Of a DNA stretch of 64,000 nt, positions 47,211 to 58,995 are shown one piece after another (within the stretch, counting starts at the first letter, position 1; each line of letters begins with the position of its first letter). This stretch comes from Sipunculus nudus. Lineage: Eukaryota > Annelida > Sipuncula > Golfingiida > Sipunculidae. A program made the translations under genes and the position numbers. Location of the stretch: contig CM049313.1 in NCBI GenBank assembly GCA_026874595.1, positions 78,546,659 to 78,610,658 on the forward strand, given 5' to 3'. Under the pieces are notes generated by a model. It was not told where the DNA came from. It saw only the letters and a list, made by a program, of their open reading frames with translations, and made no database searches.

Positions 47211-49750
47211 TTTTTAGGGAACCTGTGAGCTTATGCGATGGTGAGATGTCGTCTGTCATGCTTCAGTGCGTCATGTGTCTTCTGTAGGTTAACCATAGCT
47301 GTCTCAAAAGCGACAGGAGCTAGCATCACCAAATTTTTTTTAAATTATCAGTCATCTGAAAAACTCTATCGGATTTTGTTTATTTTTTTTTCTAACTGCA
47401 TTTTCTTAGATTTTAAAAGGAAAAAGCTGAAAAAGGTCTTTGTCTTCTTCTCGAAACCATCCAGCCATATTGTCCAATATTTCACAGAAATAATCTCAGA
47501 AACAATCTCTCTCAAGTTTATTCTTATGGTTCTAGTTTGGTGATTTTTGGCCAAGTTACAGGAAGTTGAACTTAGTCATCTGTCCATAAAAGCATACTAA
47601 AATTTCAATCTCAGAAATGGCTGGAGCTATCATCACCAAATTTCATGCCAATGTTTGTCACATGAGTCATATCTGAAATTGAGGTATTGGTGGCACCACC
47701 TGCATCTGCTTTTATTGTACGGTAGTCATCAGTGCCCGTATCATACTGACGGCTACAAAAAACTTCTTCTCTGAAACTATATGGCCAAATTGTTTAATAT
47801 TGCACAGAAATGATCCTAGGGAAGTGCTTTCTGAGGTTTGTTCAAATGGTCTCTGTTCAGTGACATTTGGCTGAGTTATTGGAAGCTGAATTTTGTCATA
47901 TGTCATGACAGCCCATTTTAGCTAAGTGGCTACAAAGACCTTTTTCTCAAAATCCACAGAGCCAAATTCTTAAATCTCACACATTAATTATCCTCAGATG
48001 TTGATAATTCAAGTTTGTTCAAATGGTTTTGGTTCAGTGCTTTTTAGCTGAGTTATGGGTAGCTGCACTCAGCTAATTTGCTAATCTTCCTATATGAGTT
48101 ATAAACCTGCAAAACATTTTTTGACTGATGCCACTGAAGCCAATTTGTTGAATATTTAACAAAATTAATCCCTACAATTTTTTCTTATGTAAATTGTCTT
48201 AAATGGTTCCACATGAATGATTTTTGCAGAATTATTGAGATAGAATTGTGAAGCGGTTTCATCTAGCCTGGCACCAGTTTATCAGCCTCTGTTACATCAT
48301 GCCTCTAGACATTTATATTTCAGGTTATCTGTGGTTAATATTGACTAGAATGTTTTTTATAAAGCTTTTTAAAAAATTAGATCTATGATTTAAATTATTC
48401 ACCATATCAGGCAATGTGACAATCATGGATGTTTAGCTCTCGGTGGCTATATAAAGACGGCTGTATATGGATTATAAATAATTGGTATCCATACTCAACT
48501 TAATTCAAGAATTTGCAATCATTGAGATGTATCTGTGTTATAATTTTGCATTCAGTATGCATCTGTAATAATTTTTCATATATTCCTGATTTCTTATTTA
48601 TTAAAAGTTAGATAAAAAGCATTTTGCATTTGGAAAATTTATTTCAAAGTTATTTCAAGTAGGGACCACTTTTGTGTACATTTTGGTTTACCATGGGCAG
48701 ATTGTGCAAGATTTGCCAGTGCCTGGATGTTGGCCATTAGCTAAGATGATGTCAGCTCTATAAATAGCTTTGGCAAAGTGCCAGGATTGGAAGAAGTGCA
48801 GCCAGGTATAGGTCAAGAGTTCACTCAGTGCAGAAGCTGCAGTCTATTTATAGCTTTGACAGACTGCCCTCTGCATCAGATTTAGCACCTAAGTTCAGCC
48901 TGGACTGCAAAATTTGTATCAGATTATGCAACAGGTCAAGAGTTCACTCAGCATCATAGCTACGTTCTAATTATAGCTATGGCATACTGCCCACTGTATC
49001 AAATTTGGTGCCAAAGGTCAGTCAGGTACTATTTATAGCTTTGGCAAACTGACAACTGTGTCAGATCATGCAACAGGTCAAGAGTTCACTCACTGCAGCC
49101 AGGTACAGGTCAAAAGTTCACTCAGTCTAACCAGGTGCAGGTCGAGAGTTCATTCAGTGCTGTAGCTTGAGCCAGCAATTTGTCACAGTTCACTCAGGGG
49201 CAACTGCCTTTCTCACCTAAGCCTGGTCAGCTCAGTGCTTCAAACGCATTGGGAGTTTGATGTATTGGCCTGATTTTTTTACCTCTCTATGCGTTATTGA
49301 TGTATTTCCTGTTCACAACACAGGTGTCGCCACCTACAATGACTTTTGCACAGTGTGTGTGCCTGCTTATTTCTATGGAGGAATTTGATATATCAGCCTG
49401 AAATTTGGCATATTTATACATATCTAATAGCTTTTATCGTGTACAAGACTGGTGGCACCACCTACAATAATTTTTGCAGAATGTATGTCTTTGCTTATTT
49501 CTCAGGAGGGGTTTGACATATCAGTCTGATATTGAGCATTTTTTATATATCTCTGATAGCTCTGTTTTTGTGTTGTTTGCACCCATGCCAGAATTTCAGC
49601 AGTGATGTTTGTGTAATTTTTTTCTTGTTCAAAATGTTTAGTACTTGCATTGTTCATATACATGTTACACATGTACTTGAAAAATAATGGTCCAGCATTG
49701 AAGCGTTATACCTGGTGTATATCTGATTGCACAGGTTATATAGGCTGTTA
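47211..49750 (+). mobile_element. Long Helitron2-like element, GCGAACCTGTG family
   Basis: The head TTTTTAGGGAACCTGTGAGC is followed by TATGCGATGGTGAG. The body aligns with 32944-34332 and 34333-36674, including the TATATAAAGACGGCTGTA sequence (48448) and the CAGGTCAAGAGTTCACTCAC repeats. The tail is decayed (GCACAGGTTATATAGGCTG) with the hairpin lost. This ~2.5 kb copy best shows the full family length. No helicase or Rep coding recognised. Confidence 0.7.
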
Positions 49751-51434
49751 ACCTGAAATAAATTGCTACAGTAGACAAATGCTTTGTCAATGTTTTACAA
49801 TAATGGCATTTTATAAGTGATGATTTTTTTCTGTGATCTTGCCAATGTTTTACAAAATCACTGGATATATGGAATACCGGGATAAATATATACTTTCATA
49901 CTGGAAGCTTGTTCAGAAGTATAGCATGATGTTAAATTGTACAAAAATTGCGCTATTTGGCATTGAATTTTACTTTTGCATATTCTTTTTCAGGTAATTT
50001 GATATTTTTTCATGTAAGATTTTATACTTCTCCCATTAAATCCACAGTGGCAACACTGCCTGTACTAAAGGGCCTCATGACTATAGACTTCTGTGTGTTT
50101 CAGTGTTTCCCTTTACATTGTCACTGCATTTGATATACCCCAAGTACTATAATCTTAGTCAGGACATATTTCTATAGGATAAACTATAAACTTGTATTAT
50201 TTTACATGGATTGTATAACTTGTTCAACTAATATCAGGCACTCTCCATGGCTCAGATGATGGTTCTGATTGTCTATATGTATTTAAAACTAAAATTTGTT
50301 GTGTACCAATTGGTCAATTAAATTGATGATTGGTGGTTTTTTTTTAAAAATCAGTTAAATGGATTGCACAATTGCATAATTGATGAAAAATGATTATGTA
50401 TGCACATCCAAACAGTTTAAACAGAACCTTGTGCAGCCAATAATGGTGTGACGGCGAGTCGACTTTGGATGTTTGGGATATGATGGTTTGGTCATTTAAG
50501 TTGGCGAGTAAACAGACCACTTTACCTTTATACTGACAGTATATAATGTGCATGCATGACTGTGATTATAATGAATCAGGTAATGGTGGATGACTCAAGA
50601 AGAGCTTAAATAAAGTATTGTCTTGGTTTGGTTGGGTTACTGTATTTGCATATTGAATTGAAATATACACACACAATAGTTTTTTTTCAGCATCATTAAT
50701 AGCAGCATGTTACTGATATCATTCTTATTCTTATAATCTCATGATACAGACTTTAAATATGATTTGGAAATATTGAAATGCAGAAGACAGGCTTGCTTTC
50801 TCAGATTTTATGATGTAAATTAATACAATGTTTATTTGCTTATCCTTGGATATAGTTAACATTTTTTCCTTCAAGACAAAAAAAAAATTAAGAAACCTTT
50901 TTTCATGTTGTTTCCTTTTAGAAGGTAATTATACTTGCTGTAAAGAAAATAGAGTGTCATAATATTACTTTGTTAACTTAAAACCAGTTGTACAAAAATT
51001 CATGATATGTTTAAAAAGGAATATTACTATTTCAGAACATTTGCATGTATAAATTGGTTCTGTTAAAGGGTACATGATATGGGTAGAAAAATGGAAAATG
51101 AATGAGTATCTCTTGCAGTTTTATTAAGGCTGACCATTACATGAAATAATTATTTAATTAATCACATTGCATGTTCTTGGACCAGTATTTTATGATTTTT
51201 TCAAATAATCCCTCACCCTGTGAATTCCAGTATTGTTGAGCATGTACCTGGAGAATGTGGTGTTTCCTTTGTACAATATTGTCTTTACATATCAGTCTGT
51301 ATATTCTATGTAAACATGCACATAGTAATTTTTTGTGATATATTATATTAAAGAATATATCAGCTAGACAGTTAATGGAATGTGTTAATGATATCTGGGC
51401 AGGTTGATATCTGCATCTGTTTTCTTTGATGCAG
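49751..51434 (+). other. Intron end, no recognised feature
   Basis: AT-rich sequence before the helix 3 exon. Confidence 0.5.
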
Positions 51435-51535
51435 GCTCCCATATCAGTGATGATGAGATACAGATGGCTGAAGATAAGTTTCAGGAATCCAAGGAGCTGG
51501 CTGAGACAGCCATGAATAATCTGCTGGACAATGAT
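51435..51535 (+). CDS. SH3GL: Endophilin-A exon: BAR helix 3 start
   Basis: The acceptor is ctttgatgcag and the donor is aatgat/gtaagc. It encodes [20 protein letters not shown], then [14 protein letters not shown], in phase 0 at its end. The DDEIxxAExKFxESxELA pattern is the conserved beginning of BAR helix 3. The four or five residues GSHIS before DDEI look like a small insertion in the helix 2-3 turn compared with the fly protein as I remember it; this is a comparison from memory only. Confidence 0.95.
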
Positions 51536-51660
51536 GTAAGCCCTCTTTTAAAAACTGTAGTCAAATTTTTGTGTGTGAGAGTTTAAAAAAATTTTAGATT
51601 CACAGAAGGGAAGTTATCACAAAAATAAAACCTTTATCAATAAGACACCTTACAAGAAAC

Positions 51661-52015
51661 CGGCATCTGTGGCAAAGCACAGGACTCAAAGCTGGGAGGT
51701 TGTGAGTACAAATCTTAGACGAGGCGGTGAGATTTTCATGGTCGGCCCCCACCCAGGGTGAGCGCTCTGCAGGCTTAATGGGAAGGCTGTGCCTTACAGC
51801 CATGTATCACTCACATATGAGTGCGTCTTTGAGGGGTTCCTCTGTGTTATGACCCAGCAGTCTGGTAAAACACACCCAGGCCAGGTGTCCACTGACCTGC
51901 AATTGAAATCCTGACAGCAGGATACAACAATAATATGATATGAAGCGAGTGATACTGCCCTGTCACATAGTCACAAACTGTATGGATCTCTGCAGATGTG
52001 TTTACTTTGATTAAG
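51661..52015 (+). mobile_element. tRNA-derived SINE, diverged
   Basis: It starts CGGCATCTGTGGCAAAGCAC, has the box-B-like GTGAGTACAAATCTTAGACG, then GGGTGAGCGCTCTGCAGGCT, AATGGGAAGGCTGTGCC and GAGTGCGTCTTTGAGGGGTT, and ends near CTCTGCAGATGTGTTTA. It is more complete in the middle than the 38799 copy, which lacks that segment. Confidence 0.8.
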
Positions 52016-52810
52016 AAATGGAGCATAAAAAAAATGGAGGTGGTTTCATCCACCAAAAATATCTTTAGATAAAAAAAACGAAATAATACACCTCATCCGC
52101 ATTGGTGAACAACCATTCATACTTCAGTGACATTGGTATGTAACACCAAAACCTCAAAGTCAAACAATAATATTATAAATAACAACAGGTCTGTTATGTT
52201 ACCCATTATGGAAGATTAGTATTATAAAAAAAAAAAAATTTCCGCCCATAATGACCAAGTATTTGCACTCTTTCAGTATTTCCTGCTGATCGTTTCAAAT
52301 TGTTGAGATTTTGTGCACATATTTAATGATTATATATGATGGTAGAGATACACTGCGAAGGTTACTGAAAATGAAACCCTCATGAAAAACTGAAAAAAGT
52401 TATAATTGTGAAAATTTAACCTTGTGAATATGAATGGTTTATACTTATAATTAATGTACTTTAAGATTATTTTTTGTGCAACACTCTTATGTATCAAATA
52501 TTTCTAAGCATTGTCAGAATGTCTAGATAGTAAAATATAAAAACATTTCAGGGGTCCTCCTAGTAAATTTTGGCTCATGCTTAAACATTGTAAAACTTTC
52601 AGTTGGTCACACATAAATGAAAGTATACTGAAATTGACGGAATAGTTGGACAAACTGATCTAACCCTAACCATTTAAAAACAGTTCATGATGAAGGAACC
52701 ATGTCTGTGATGGGTGGTTTAAGTTCATTGCTCTTCATTACTTTATAGTTTGCAAAATCACTCATTCCATATTTAAAAAAAACTCATATTCCCATTGAGC
52801 TGTTATTGTT

Positions 52811-53051
52811 GAGTTGCTAATAGAGTGACACTCTTTATATCATGTTTACAGGTTATGTTTGAGTTGCTAATAGAGTGACACTCTTTATATCATGTTTACA
52901 GGATATGGTTGAGTTGCTAATAGAGTGACACTCTTTGTATCATGTTTACAGGTTATGTTTGAGTTGCTAATAGAGTGACACTCTTTATATCATGTTTACA
53001 GGATATGGTTGAGTTGCTAATAGAGTGACACTCTTTGTATCATGTTTACAG
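52811..53051 (+). repeat. 50-bp tandem unit carrying a 3' splice site, five copies
   Basis: GAGTTGCTAATAGAGTGACA starts at 52811, 52861, 52911, 52961 and 53011 with an exact 50-base period. Each unit holds a branch-point-like TTGCTAAT, a short pyrimidine stretch (ACTCTTT) and CATGTTTACAG. The last CATGTTTACAG is the acceptor of the 53052 exon. Units alternate in type (AGGTTATGTTT and AGGATATGGTT endings; CTCTTTATAT and CTCTTTGTAT), so the array grew partly as a 100-bp dimer. Confidence 0.97.
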
Positions 53052-53155
53052 GTGGAGCAGGTTTCACAGTTGTCAGAGCTGGTCAGAGCCCAGATCGATT
53101 ACCACCGCCAAGCCCTTGATATCCTTTCAGCTGTGGATGAAACACTTCAGCAAAA
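53052..53155 (+). CDS. SH3GL: Endophilin-A exon: BAR helix 3 end, flanked by amplified splice sites
   Basis: The acceptor is catgtttacag and the donor is gcaaaa/gtaagatg. It encodes VEQVSQLSELVRAQIDYHRQ, then ALDILSAVDETLQQ, and two bases of a Lys codon. The VEQVSQL start and DYHRQ are diagnostic for endophilin helix 3. The exon is unusual for its surroundings. The acceptor is the fifth copy of a 50-bp tandem unit, and the donor is the first copy of a 35-bp unit repeated about 200 times. If the intron is read through, the frame gives Lys and then TAA at 53157-53159, so the product would be a BAR domain without linker or SH3. Confidence 0.95.
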
Positions 53156-54614
53156 GTAAGATGTAGACCAGATCAGTGTCAAATACAACAGTAAGATGTA
53201 GACCAGATCAGTGTCAGATACAACAGTAAGATGTAGACCAGATCAGTGTCAGATACAACAGTAAGATGTAGACCAGATCAGTGTCAGATAAAACAGTAAG
53301 CTGTAGACCAGATCAGTGTCAGATAAAACAGTAAGATGTAGACCAGATCAGTGTCAGATAAAACAGTAAGATGTAGACCAGATCAGTGTCAGATACAACA
53401 GTAAGATGTAGACCAGATCAGTGTCAGATAAAACAGTAAGATGAGACCAGATCAGTGTCAGATACAACAGAAAGATGTAGACCAGATCAGTGTCAGATAC
53501 AACAGTAAGATGTAGACCAGATCAGTGTCAGATAAAAGAGTAAGATGTAGACCAGATCAGTGTCAGATAAAACAGTAAGATGTAGACCAGATCAGTGTCA
53601 GATAAAACAGTAAGATGTAGACCAGATCAGTGTCAGATACAACAGTAAGATGTAGACCAGATCAGTGTCAGATACAACAGTAAGATGTAGACCAGATCAG
53701 TGTCAGATAAAACAGTAAGATGAGACCAGATCAGTGTCAGATACAACAGTAAGATGTAGACCAGATCAGTGTCAGATAAAACAGTAAGATGTAGACCAGA
53801 TCAGTGTCAGATACAACAGTAAGATGTAGACCAGATCAGTGTCAGATACAACAGTAAGATGTAGACCAGATCAGTGTCAGATAAAACAGTAAGATGAGAC
53901 CAGATCAGTGTCAGATACAACAGAAAGATGTAGACCAGATCAGTGTCAGATACAACAGTAAGATGTAGACCAGATCAGTGTCAGATAAAAGAGTAAGATG
54001 TAGACCAGATCAGTGTCAGATAAAACAGTAAGATGTAGACCAGATCAGTGTCAGATAAAACAGTAAGATGTAGACCAGATCAGTGTCAGATACAACAGTA
54101 AGATGTAGACCAGATCAGTGTCAGATACAACAGTAAGATGTAGACCAGATCAGTGTCAGATACAACAGTAAGATGTAGACCAGATCAGTGTCAGATACAA
54201 CAGTAAGATGTAGACCAGATCAGTGTCAGATAAAACAGTAAGATGAGACCAGATCAGTGTCAGATACAACAGTAAGATGTAGACCAGATCAGTGTCAGAT
54301 AAAACAGTAAGATGTAGACCAGATCAGTGTCAGATACAACAGTAAGATGTAGACCAGATCAGTGTCAGATAAAACAGTAAGATGTAGACCAGATCAGTGT
54401 CAGATACAACAGTAAGATGTAGACCAGATCAGTGTCAGATACAACAGTAAGATGTAGACCAGATCAGTGTCAGATGAAACAGTAAGATGTAGACCAGACC
54501 AGTGTCAGATGAAACAGTAAGATGTAGACCAGATCAGTGTCAGATGAAACAGTAAGATGTAGACCAGATCAGTGTCAGATGAAACAGTAAGATGTAGACC
54601 AGATCAGTGTCAGA

Positions 54615-55215
54615 TGAAACAGTAAGATGTAGACAAGATCAGTGTCAGATACAACAGTAAGACATAGACCAGATCAGTGTCAGACACAACAGTAAGACAT
54701 AGACCAGATCAGTGTCAGACACAACAGTAAGACATAGACCAGATCAGTGTCAGATACAATAGACCAGATCAGTGTCAGACACAACAGTAAGACATAGACC
54801 AGATCAGTGTCAGATGAAACAGTAAGATGTAGACAAGATCAGTGTCAGATACAACAGTAAGACATAGACCAGATCAGTGTCAGACACAACAGTAAGACAT
54901 AGACCAGATCAGTGTCAGACACAACAGTAAGACATAGACCAGATCAGTGTCAGATACAATAGACCAGATCAGTGTCAGACACAACAGTAAGACATAGACC
55001 AGATCAGTGTCAGATGAAACAGTAAGATGTAGACAAGTTCAGTGTCAGATACAACAGTAAGACATAGACCAGATCAGTGTCAGACACAACAGTAAGACAT
55101 AGACCAGATCAGTGTCAGACACAACAGTAAGACATAGACCAGATCAGTGTCAGATACAATAGACCAGATCAGTGTCAGACACAACAGTAAGACATAGACC
55201 AGATCAGTGTCAGAT
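54615..55215 (+). repeat. 200-bp higher-order repeat inside the giant array, three copies
   Basis: A block containing GATGTAGACAAG and a truncated unit GATACAATAGACC recurs with landmarks at 54631, 54831 and 55031. It marks the transition from GTAAGATG units to GTAAGACA units. Confidence 0.8.
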
Positions 55216-56864
55216 GCAACAGTAAGACATAGACCAGATCAGTGTCAGACACAACAGTAAGACAAAGCAAGATCAGTGTCAGACACAACAGTAAGACAAA
55301 GCCAGTTCAGTGTCAGACACAACAGTGAGAAAAAGCCAGAATAGTGTCAGACACAACAGTAAGACAAAGCAAGATCAGTGTCAGACACAACAGTAAGACA
55401 TAGACCAGATCAGTGTCAGACACAACAGTAAGACAAAGCAAGAATAGTGTCAGACACAACAGTAAGACATAGACCAGATCAGTGTCAGACACAACAGTAA
55501 GACATAGACCAGATCAGTGTCAGACACAACAGTAAGACAAAGCAAGATCAGTGTCAGATACAACAGTAAGACAAAGCCAGAATAGTGTCAGACACAACAG
55601 TAAGACATAGACCAGATCAGTGTCAGACACAACAGTAAGACATAGACCAGATCAGTGTCAGACACAACAGTAAGACAAAGCCAGATCAGTGTCAGATACA
55701 ACAGTAAGACATAGACCAGATCAGTGTCAGATACAACAGTAAGACAAAGCCAGAATAGTGTCAGACACAACAGTAAGACAAAGCCAGATCAGTGTCAGAC
55801 ACAATAGTAAGACAAAGCCAGAATAGTGTCAGACACAACAGTAAGACAAAGCAAGATCAGTGTCAGATACAACAGTAAGACAAAGCCAGAATAGTGTCAG
55901 ACACAACAGTAAGACATAGACCAGATCAGTGTCAGATACAACAGTAAGACAAAGCCAGAATAGTGTCAGACACAACAGTAAGACATAGACCAGATCAGTG
56001 TCAGATACAACAGTAAGACATAGACCAGATCAGTGTCAGACACAACAGTAAGACATAGACCAGATCAGTGTCAGATACAACAGTAAGACATAGACCAGAT
56101 CAGTGTCAGATACAACAGTAAGACATAGACCAGATCAGTGTCTGACACAACAGTAAGACAAAGCCAGATCAGTGTCAGATACAACAGTAAGACATAGACC
56201 AGATCAGTGTCAGATACAACAGTAAGACAAAGCCAGAATAGTGTCAGACACAACAGTAAGACAAAGCCAGATCAGTGTCAGACACAACAGAAAGACAAAG
56301 CCAGAATAGTGTCAGACACAACAGTAAGACAAAGCAAGATCAGTGTCAGATACAACAGTAAGACAAAGCCAGAATAGTGTCAAACACAACAGTAAGACAT
56401 AGACCAGATCAGTGTCAGATACAACAGTAAGACATAGACCAGATCAGTGTCAGACACAACAGTAAGACATAGACCAGATCAGTGTCAGATACAACAGTAA
56501 GACATAGACCAGATCAGTGTCAGATACAACAGTAAGACATAGACCAGATCAGTGTCAGACACAACAGTAAGACATAGACCAGATCAGTGTCAGATACAAC
56601 AGTAAGACAAAGCCAGAATAGTGTCAGACACAACAGTTAGACAAAGCCAGAATAGTGTCAGACACAACAGTAAGACAAAGCAAGATCAGTGTCAGACACA
56701 ACAGTAAGACATAGACCAGATCAGTTTCAGATACAACAGTAAGACAAAGCCAGAATAGTGTCAGACACAACAGTAAGACATAGACCAGATCAGTGTCAGG
56801 TACAACAGTAAGACATAGACCAGATCAGTGTCAGATACAACAGTAAGACAAAGCCAGAATAGTG

Positions 56865-58995
56865 TCAGACACAACAGTAAGACATAAACCAGATCAGTGT
56901 CAGACACAACAGTAAGACATAAACCAGATCAGTGTCAGATACAACAGTAAGACAAAGCCAGATCAGTGTCAGATACAACAGTAAGACATAGACCAGATCA
57001 GTGTCAGATACAACAGTAAGACAAAGCCAGAATAGTGTCAGACACAACAGTAAGACATAAACCAGATCAGTGTCAGACACAACAGTAAGACAAAGCCAGA
57101 TCAGTGTCAGATACAACAGTAAGACATAGACCAGATCAGTGTCAGATACAACAGTAAGACAAAGCCAGATCAGTGTCAGATACAACAGTAAGACATAGAC
57201 CAGATCAGTGTCAGATACAACAGTAAGACAAAGCCAGAATAGTGTCAGACACAACAGTAAGACATAAACCAGATCAGTGTCAGTTACAACAGTAAGAAGC
57301 GGACCAGATCAGTGTCAGGTACAACAGTAAGACAAAGCCAGAATAGTGTCAGACACAACAGTAAGACATAAACCAGATCAGTGTCAGACACAACAGTAAG
57401 ACAAAGCCAGAATAGTGTCAGACACAACAGTAAGACAAAGCAAGATCAGTGTCAGACACAACAGTAAGACATAGACCAGATCAGTGTCAGATACAACAGT
57501 AAGACAAAGCAAGATCAGTGTCAGACACAACAGCAAGACATAGACCAGATCAGTGTCAGACACAACAGTAAGACAAAGCCAGAATAGTGTCAGACACAAC
57601 AGTAAGACAAAGCAAGATCAGTGTCAGACACAACAGTAAGACATAGACCAGATCAGTGTCAGATACAACAGTAAGACAAAGCAAGATCAGTGTCAGACAC
57701 AACAGTAAGACATAGACCAGATCAGTGTCAGACACAACAGTAAGACATAGACCAGATCAGTGTCAGATACAACAGTAAGACATAGACCAGATCAGTGTCA
57801 GATACAACAGTAAGACATAAACCAGATCAGTGTCAGATATAACAGTAAGACAAAGCCAGATCAGTGTCAGATACAACAGTGAGACATAGACCAGATCAGT
57901 GTCAGATACAACAGTAAGACAAAGCCAGAATAGTGTCAGACACAACAGTAAGACATAAACCAGATCAGTGTCAGACACAACAGTAAGACATAAACCAGAT
58001 CAGTGTCAGATACAACAGTAAGACAAAGCCAGATCAGTGTCAGATACAACAGTAAGACATAGACCAGATCAGTGTCAGATACAACAGTAAGACAAAGCCA
58101 GAATAGTGTCAGACACAACAGTAAGACATAAACCAGATCAGTGTCAGACACAACAGTAAGACAAAGCCAGATCAGTGTCAGATACAACAGTAAGACATAG
58201 ACCAGATCAGTGTCAGATACAACAGTAAGACAAAGCCAGATCAGTGTCAGATACAACAGTAAGACATAGACCAGATCAGTGTCAGATACAACAGTAAGAC
58301 AAAGCCAGAATAGTGTCAGACACAACAGTAAGACATAAACCAGATCAGTGTCAGTTACAACAGTAAGAAGCGGACCAGATCAGTGTCAGGTACAACAGTA
58401 AGACAAAGCCAGAATAGTGTCAGACACAACAGTAAGACATAAACCAGATCAGTGTCAGACACAACAGTAAGACAAAGCCAGAATAGTGTCAGACACAACA
58501 GTAAGACAAAGCAAGATCAGTGTCAGACACAACAGTAAGACATAGACCAGATCAGTGTCAGATACAACAGTAAGACAAAGCAAGATCAGTGTCAGACACA
58601 ACAGCAAGACATAGACCAGATCAGTGTCAGACACAACAGTAAGACAAAGCCAGAATAGTGTCAGACACAACAGTAAGACAAAGCAAGATCAGTGTCAGAC
58701 ACAACAGTAAGACATAGACCAGATCAGTGTCAGATACAACAGTAAGACAAAGCAAGATCAGTGTCAGACACAACAGTAAGACATAGACCAGATCAGTGTC
58801 AGACACAACAGTAAGACATAGACCAGATCAGTGTCAGATACAACAGTAAGACATAGACCAGATCAGTGTCAGATACAACAGTAAGACATAAACCAGATCA
58901 GTGTCAGATATAACAGTAAGACAAAGCCAGATCAGTGTCAGATACAACAGTAAGACATAGACCAGATCAGTGTCAGATACAACAGTAAGACATAG
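56865..58995 (+). repeat. 1071-bp higher-order duplication inside the giant array
   Basis: A run of units with the same order of variants occurs twice, 1071 bases apart. For example the rare GTAAGAAGCGGACC variant is at about 57290 and 58361, and GTCAGATATAACAG at about 57835 and 58906. The borders are approximate. Confidence 0.8.

Noticed and set aside
52851-53051. Recursive splicing sites (AG/GT) in the 50-bp units
   Set aside because: The GT after AG is followed by TATG, a poor donor, and alternate units read AG/GATATG without GT.
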